Below, one piece after another: positions 22,483-24,731 of a stretch of 24,731 nt of DNA. A program made the position numbers and the translations under genes. The stretch covers positions 1 through 24,731 of the forward strand of contig JBEKVE010000024.1 in NCBI GenBank assembly GCA_049514335.1, read 5' to 3'. How positions within the stretch are numbered: the stretch's first letter is position 1; each line of letters opens with the position of its first letter. The notes beneath the pieces are model-generated. The model was given only the letters and a program-made list of their open reading frames with translations. It had not been told where the DNA came from and made no database searches. The stretch is from JBEKVE01 sp049514335 (GTDB taxonomy: Bacteria; Actinomycetota; Acidimicrobiia; Acidimicrobiales; UBA8190).

Positions 22483-22484
22483 GT

Positions 22485-22540
22485 GGCACCCGGTACCGGT
22501 CCGACGCGGGGGGCGACCGCCATGACCGGTACCGGGCGCC
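22485..22540. repeat. long inverted repeat with two CCGGTACCGG palindromes
   Basis: CCCGGTACCGGTC (22489-22501) and GACCGGTACCGGG (22524-22536) are perfect 13-bp inverted arms. They extend outward through one mismatch to GGC (22485-22487) and GCC (22538-22540), making 16 of 17 pairs around a 22-nt spacer. Each arm also contains the 10-bp palindrome CCGGTACCGG, so the element could act as a large RNA hairpin or as two tandem protein-binding sites about 36 bp apart. Confidence 0.6.
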
Positions 22541-22675
22541 GGAGTGCCGCCCCACCTGGTACGCCAGTCAGAACGGCTGAAAGACGTCGGTCTTGCGCTG
22601 TTCGCGCCGGGGCCCGGCTGACCGGGGACGGAACAGTGCCAGGCCCCCCAGTCGGCCACCGCCGGTCGGCCGCCC

Positions 22676-22690
22676 CCGGTGGGCCACCGG
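22676..22690 (-). terminator. terminator hairpin after the ligase gene
   Basis: CCGGTGG (22676-22682), central G, CCACCGG (22684-22690) form a strong palindrome 13 nt beyond the ligase stop, within a larger GC-rich foldback (CCGCCGG...CCGGCGG, about 22660-22700). No U-tract follows. Confidence 0.4.
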
Positions 22691-22703
22691 CGGCCGGCGG
22701 GCG

Positions 22704-24389
22704 CTACAGGTCGAGGAGCGTCCGACGACCATGGGCGTCGAACCGGGCCTCGATCGCTTCGGCATCGGCGTGGGTGAACCGGCGGTAACGCCCCGGGCCG
22801 GCTCTGTCGTCGTCGAAGGGCCGCCACCACACGGCGTCGTCGGTCCTCCACAGCTCGGCCCGCAGCGGGCGCTTGTCGACCTTCCCCGACCCGGTGAGCG
22901 GGACGTTCGCCGTCACCCGGACGAAGCGCGGCGCCCACTTGGTGCCCAGATCGGGCTGCTCCGCTACGAAGCCCCCGAAGGCGTCCCCGTCGAAGCGGGC
23001 GGGATCGGACAGCTCGAGCGCCGCCATGACCTGGTCACCGGTGCGGGGGTCGGGCACGGGGAGGACCACGGCGGTCACGACCCCGGGGAACCGGGCGAGG
23101 ATCCGTTCGACCGGCGCGGCGGCGAAGTTCTCCCCGTCCACCCGCAGCCAGTCCGAGGTGCGCCCGGCGAAGTAGAAGAAGCCCGCCGCGTCGCGGTATC
23201 CCAGATCACCTGACCAGAACCATCCCTGGCGGGTGCGCTCGGCATCGGCCTCGGCGTTGGCGTAGTACCCCTCGAAGCGCGACACCCCGTCGCGGCTCAC
23301 GATCTCCCCGATCGCCTCGCTGGCGTTGCGAAGCACCCCGTTGTCGTCGAATTCCGCCGGCGGGCACTCCACACCCGTCTCCGGATCGACGACGGCGACA
23401 TCGGTGCCCGGAGGTGGCTTGCCGAGTGCCTGGCGCGGCGTCCCCGTCACCCGCGACATGGCGATCGCCCCCTCGCTCGACCCGTACCCCTCCACCACCG
23501 GGCACGCGAAGCGCCGCTTGAAGGTCGAGATGTCGAGGGGCGACGCGTCGGTCCCGAACCCGAAGCGCAGCGTGTTGTCGGCGTCGTCGGGGGCGGGAGG
23601 CGTGGCCAGCACGTGGGCGAGCGCCCGGCCCACGTAGTTGAAATAGGTGACGCCGTAGCGGCGCACGTCGGGCAGAAAGCCCGACGCCGAGAACCGGCGC
23701 CGGAGCACGAGCGTCGCCCCCGATGCCACCGCCGGGATGACACAGGTGTTGAGGGCGTTGCCGTGGAACATGGGCATGGCGCAGTACATGACATCGCCGG
23801 GCCCGAAGCCCGAGCCCGCCGCCATGACCCCGGCCTGGGCCGCCATGCGGCCCTGCGTCACCCGCACCGCCTTGGGGGCGCCCGTCGACCCCGACGTGAA
23901 GAGCAGGAGGTAGAGCGCGTCGGGCCCGGGGGCGGCGACGGCGCCACCGGCCGCGCCAGGTGCTTCACCGACCTCGCCGGCTCCCGGCGTCCCCGGGCCG
24001 TCGCTGTCTCGCACCACCAGGATCCGGTCTTCGGCCACGTCCGTGTCGAGGCCGTCGAGCAGCGACAGCTGCCGCTCGTCGGTGACGAGGAGCTGGCAGT
24101 CGGTGTGGCGGATGTCGCGCGCCAGCTCCGCGCCCCGGCGCGTTGGGTTGATGCCCACCACTGTCGCCCCGGCCAGCGCCGCCCCGCCCAGGAGGAAGAG
24201 GTACTCCGGGACGTTGTCGAGGAGCACACCCACGTGGAACGGCCCCGGTCGTCGGAGTCGGGCGAGCATCCGTGCCCTCACCTCGGACTCGGCCACGACC
24301 TGTCGCCACGTCCAGGTGGCCGCTTCGAAGCGCAGGCCGGGATTGTCGTCCGCGCCACGGGCCATGAAGAGCTCGGCCACCGTGGTCAC
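22704..24389 (-). CDS. AMP-dependent acyl-CoA ligase, FadD17-like
   Basis: The 561-residue adenylate-forming enzyme shows HVGVLLDNVPEYLFLLGGAALAGATVVGINPTRRGAELARDI, the P-loop-like A3 motif LLFTSGSTGAPKAV (about residues 162-175), EGYGSSEGA (near 300), the hinge/A8 region WFWSGDLGYRDAAGFFYFAGRTSDWLRVDGENFAAAPVE and the A10 Lys in LTGSGKVDKRPLR. It activates a carboxylic acid with ATP and joins it to CoA. From memory its closest Mycobacterium relative is FadD17, which is associated with steroid side-chain degradation, so steroid or branched acids are possible. GTG 24389 lies 7 nt below a TATCGT -10 candidate, suggesting a leaderless mRNA. It is divergent from an APH-fold kinase gene and upstream of the ACAD operon. 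Confidence 0.9.
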   Translation of the reverse strand: MTTVAELFMARGADDNPGLRFEAATWTWRQVVAESEVRARMLARLRRPGPFHVGVLLDNVPEYLFLLGGAALAGATVVGINPTRRGAELARDIRHTDCQLLVTDERQLSLLDGLDTDVAEDRILVVRDSDGPGTPGAGEVGEAPGAAGGAVAAPGPDALYLLLFTSGSTGAPKAVRVTQGRMAAQAGVMAAGSGFGPGDVMYCAMPMFHGNALNTCVIPAVASGATLVLRRRFSASGFLPDVRRYGVTYFNYVGRALAHVLATPPAPDDADNTLRFGFGTDASPLDISTFKRRFACPVVEGYGSSEGAIAMSRVTGTPRQALGKPPPGTDVAVVDPETGVECPPAEFDDNGVLRNASEAIGEIVSRDGVSRFEGYYANAEADAERTRQGWFWSGDLGYRDAAGFFYFAGRTSDWLRVDGENFAAAPVERILARFPGVVTAVVLPVPDPRTGDQVMAALELSDPARFDGDAFGGFVAEQPDLGTKWAPRFVRVTANVPLTGSGKVDKRPLRAELWRTDDAVWWRPFDDDRAGPGRYRRFTHADAEAIEARFDAHGRRTLLDL

Positions 24390-24396
24390 GGGCCCG

Positions 24397-24402
24397 ACGA
24401 TA
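24397..24402 (-). promoter_or_regulatory. -10 box of the ligase gene (leaderless type)
   Basis: TATCGT on the minus strand (24397-24402) stands 7 nt before GTG 24389, and no Shine-Dalgarno is present. The -35 region is not convincing. A plus-strand TAGTTT (24401-24406) overlaps it and may serve the divergent kinase gene. Confidence 0.4.
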
Positions 24403-24416
24403 GTTTGAGGCCCCCC

Positions 24417-24731
24417 ATGGGGATCTCCTCACCACGCGATCTCGAGGCGCTGCGCCAAGGCCTGCTCCGCTGGCTGCGCTCGTGGCGGCCCGAGGGGGGC
24501 CAGGTCGAGGTGGCGCCCCTCGCCCAGCCGGCCACCGGTCTGTCGAGCGAGACGATCTTCCTCGAGGCCGACTGGGAGCACGCCGGCGCGGCGCCCGGCG
24601 ACGCCGGGGGCCACACCTCTGCCGTCGTCCGGCTCCCCCCTGACGGCGAGGGCCTGTTCCCCTCCTACGACCTCGGCGCCCAGGGACGGCTCCAGGGCGT
24701 GCTGGCCGAGGCCGGCGTGCGGGCGGTGGCC
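24417..24731 (+). CDS. phosphotransferase (APH-fold) family protein, N-terminal part (3' truncated)
   Basis: The frame is open from ATG 24417 to the end of the window (105 codons). GAGG at 24407-24410 is a Shine-Dalgarno 6 nt upstream. The visible part reads DLEALRQGLLRWLRSWRP, then LAQPATGLSSETIFLEADWEHAG, an ATP-loop-like segment as in APH-fold kinases (GLSSET in the place of GASNEL of the other kinase), then SAVVRLPPDGEGLFPSYDLGAQGRLQGVLAEAG, where the Arg/Pro segment fits the ATP-contact strand. The catalytic HGD loop is beyond the window. The gene is divergent from the ligase, so a second hydroxyacyl-CoA kinase linked to this ligase is plausible. Confidence 0.75.
   Translation, partial: MGISSPRDLEALRQGLLRWLRSWRPEGGQVEVAPLAQPATGLSSETIFLEADWEHAGAAPGDAGGHTSAVVRLPPDGEGLFPSYDLGAQGRLQGVLAEAGVRAVA

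Larger units (their letters stand above)
22291..22703. other. 413-bp spacer without a convincing gene, rich in hairpins
   Basis: Between the start of the coiled-coil gene (minus) and the end of the ligase gene (minus) I see no convincing gene. A 67-codon plus-strand frame from 22377 lacks a ribosome site and family features. The spacer holds at least five inverted repeats: 22399-22422, 22444-22456 (GCTGC-GGC-GCAGC), 22461-22482, 22485-22540 and 22676-22690. It should carry the promoter for the downstream operon and the terminator of the ligase. Confidence 0.6.

Noticed and set aside
22377..22580. 67-codon plus-strand ORF in the hairpin-rich spacer
   Set aside because: No Shine-Dalgarno, no -10 box at leaderless distance, Arg/Gly/Ala composition typical of chance frames, and it runs through several inverted repeats.

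Overview
The window is very GC-rich, with strong G/C at third codon positions. It uses many GTG starts, packs its genes into short operons with 1-4 bp start/stop overlaps, and has several start codons only 6-7 nt below a TANNNT -10 box (leaderless-type). Together with an F420-type LLM oxidoreductase, a FadD17-like acyl-CoA ligase, a beta-carbonic anhydrase close to mycobacterial Rv1284 and a split ACAD10/11-type module, this points to an actinobacterium. An uncultured Acidimicrobiia-like lineage fits best, but that placement is inference. No rRNA, tRNA, transposase, phage gene or CRISPR array was found.

Layout. (1) 1-3290: the end of an Ig-like surface protein, a secreted protein, and convergent to them an alpha/beta hydrolase plus a secreted protein with a lysozyme-like C-terminus. 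(2) 3354-8952: a MarR regulator with a palindromic operator, two half-size ABC exporters that look like an asymmetric heterodimer, and a DAO-type flavoprotein. (3) 8965-12511: an LLM oxidoreductase, a PaaI-type thioesterase and a DHA2 MFS transporter in one minus-strand operon, divergent from an HxlR regulator across a nearly mirror-symmetric promoter region. (4) 12537-15349: a sulfur-related block. On the minus strand it has a 29-codon leaderless-type small ORF, a cysteine dioxygenase-type cupin, a rhodanese, two overlapping small membrane proteins and a hypothetical protein; a beta-carbonic anhydrase is divergent. (5) 15568-18701: a small membrane protein, an SDR, a CAP-domain secreted protein and a NUDIX protein. 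(6) 18720-24731: a minus-strand operon of a coiled-coil protein, acyl-CoA dehydrogenase, APH-fold kinase and SDR. It is preceded by a 413-bp hairpin-rich spacer, a FadD17-like ligase and a divergent, truncated second APH-fold kinase.

Working together: region 2 looks like a regulator-controlled efflux unit. Region 3 couples an efflux pump to redox and thioester chemistry under HxlR control. Region 4 plausibly handles cysteine or thiol oxidation and the resulting sulfur or CO2/bicarbonate. Region 6 contains the enzyme types needed for a ligase / carbonyl reductase / hydroxyacyl kinase / phosphate-eliminating dehydrogenase route, as described for 4-hydroxy acid breakdown (ACAD10/11 in mammals, Lva pathway in Pseudomonas). 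The most noteworthy items are the leader ORF before the cysteine dioxygenase, the symmetric HxlR/MFS promoter pair, the split kinase-ACAD module and the hairpin cluster at 22399-22540.
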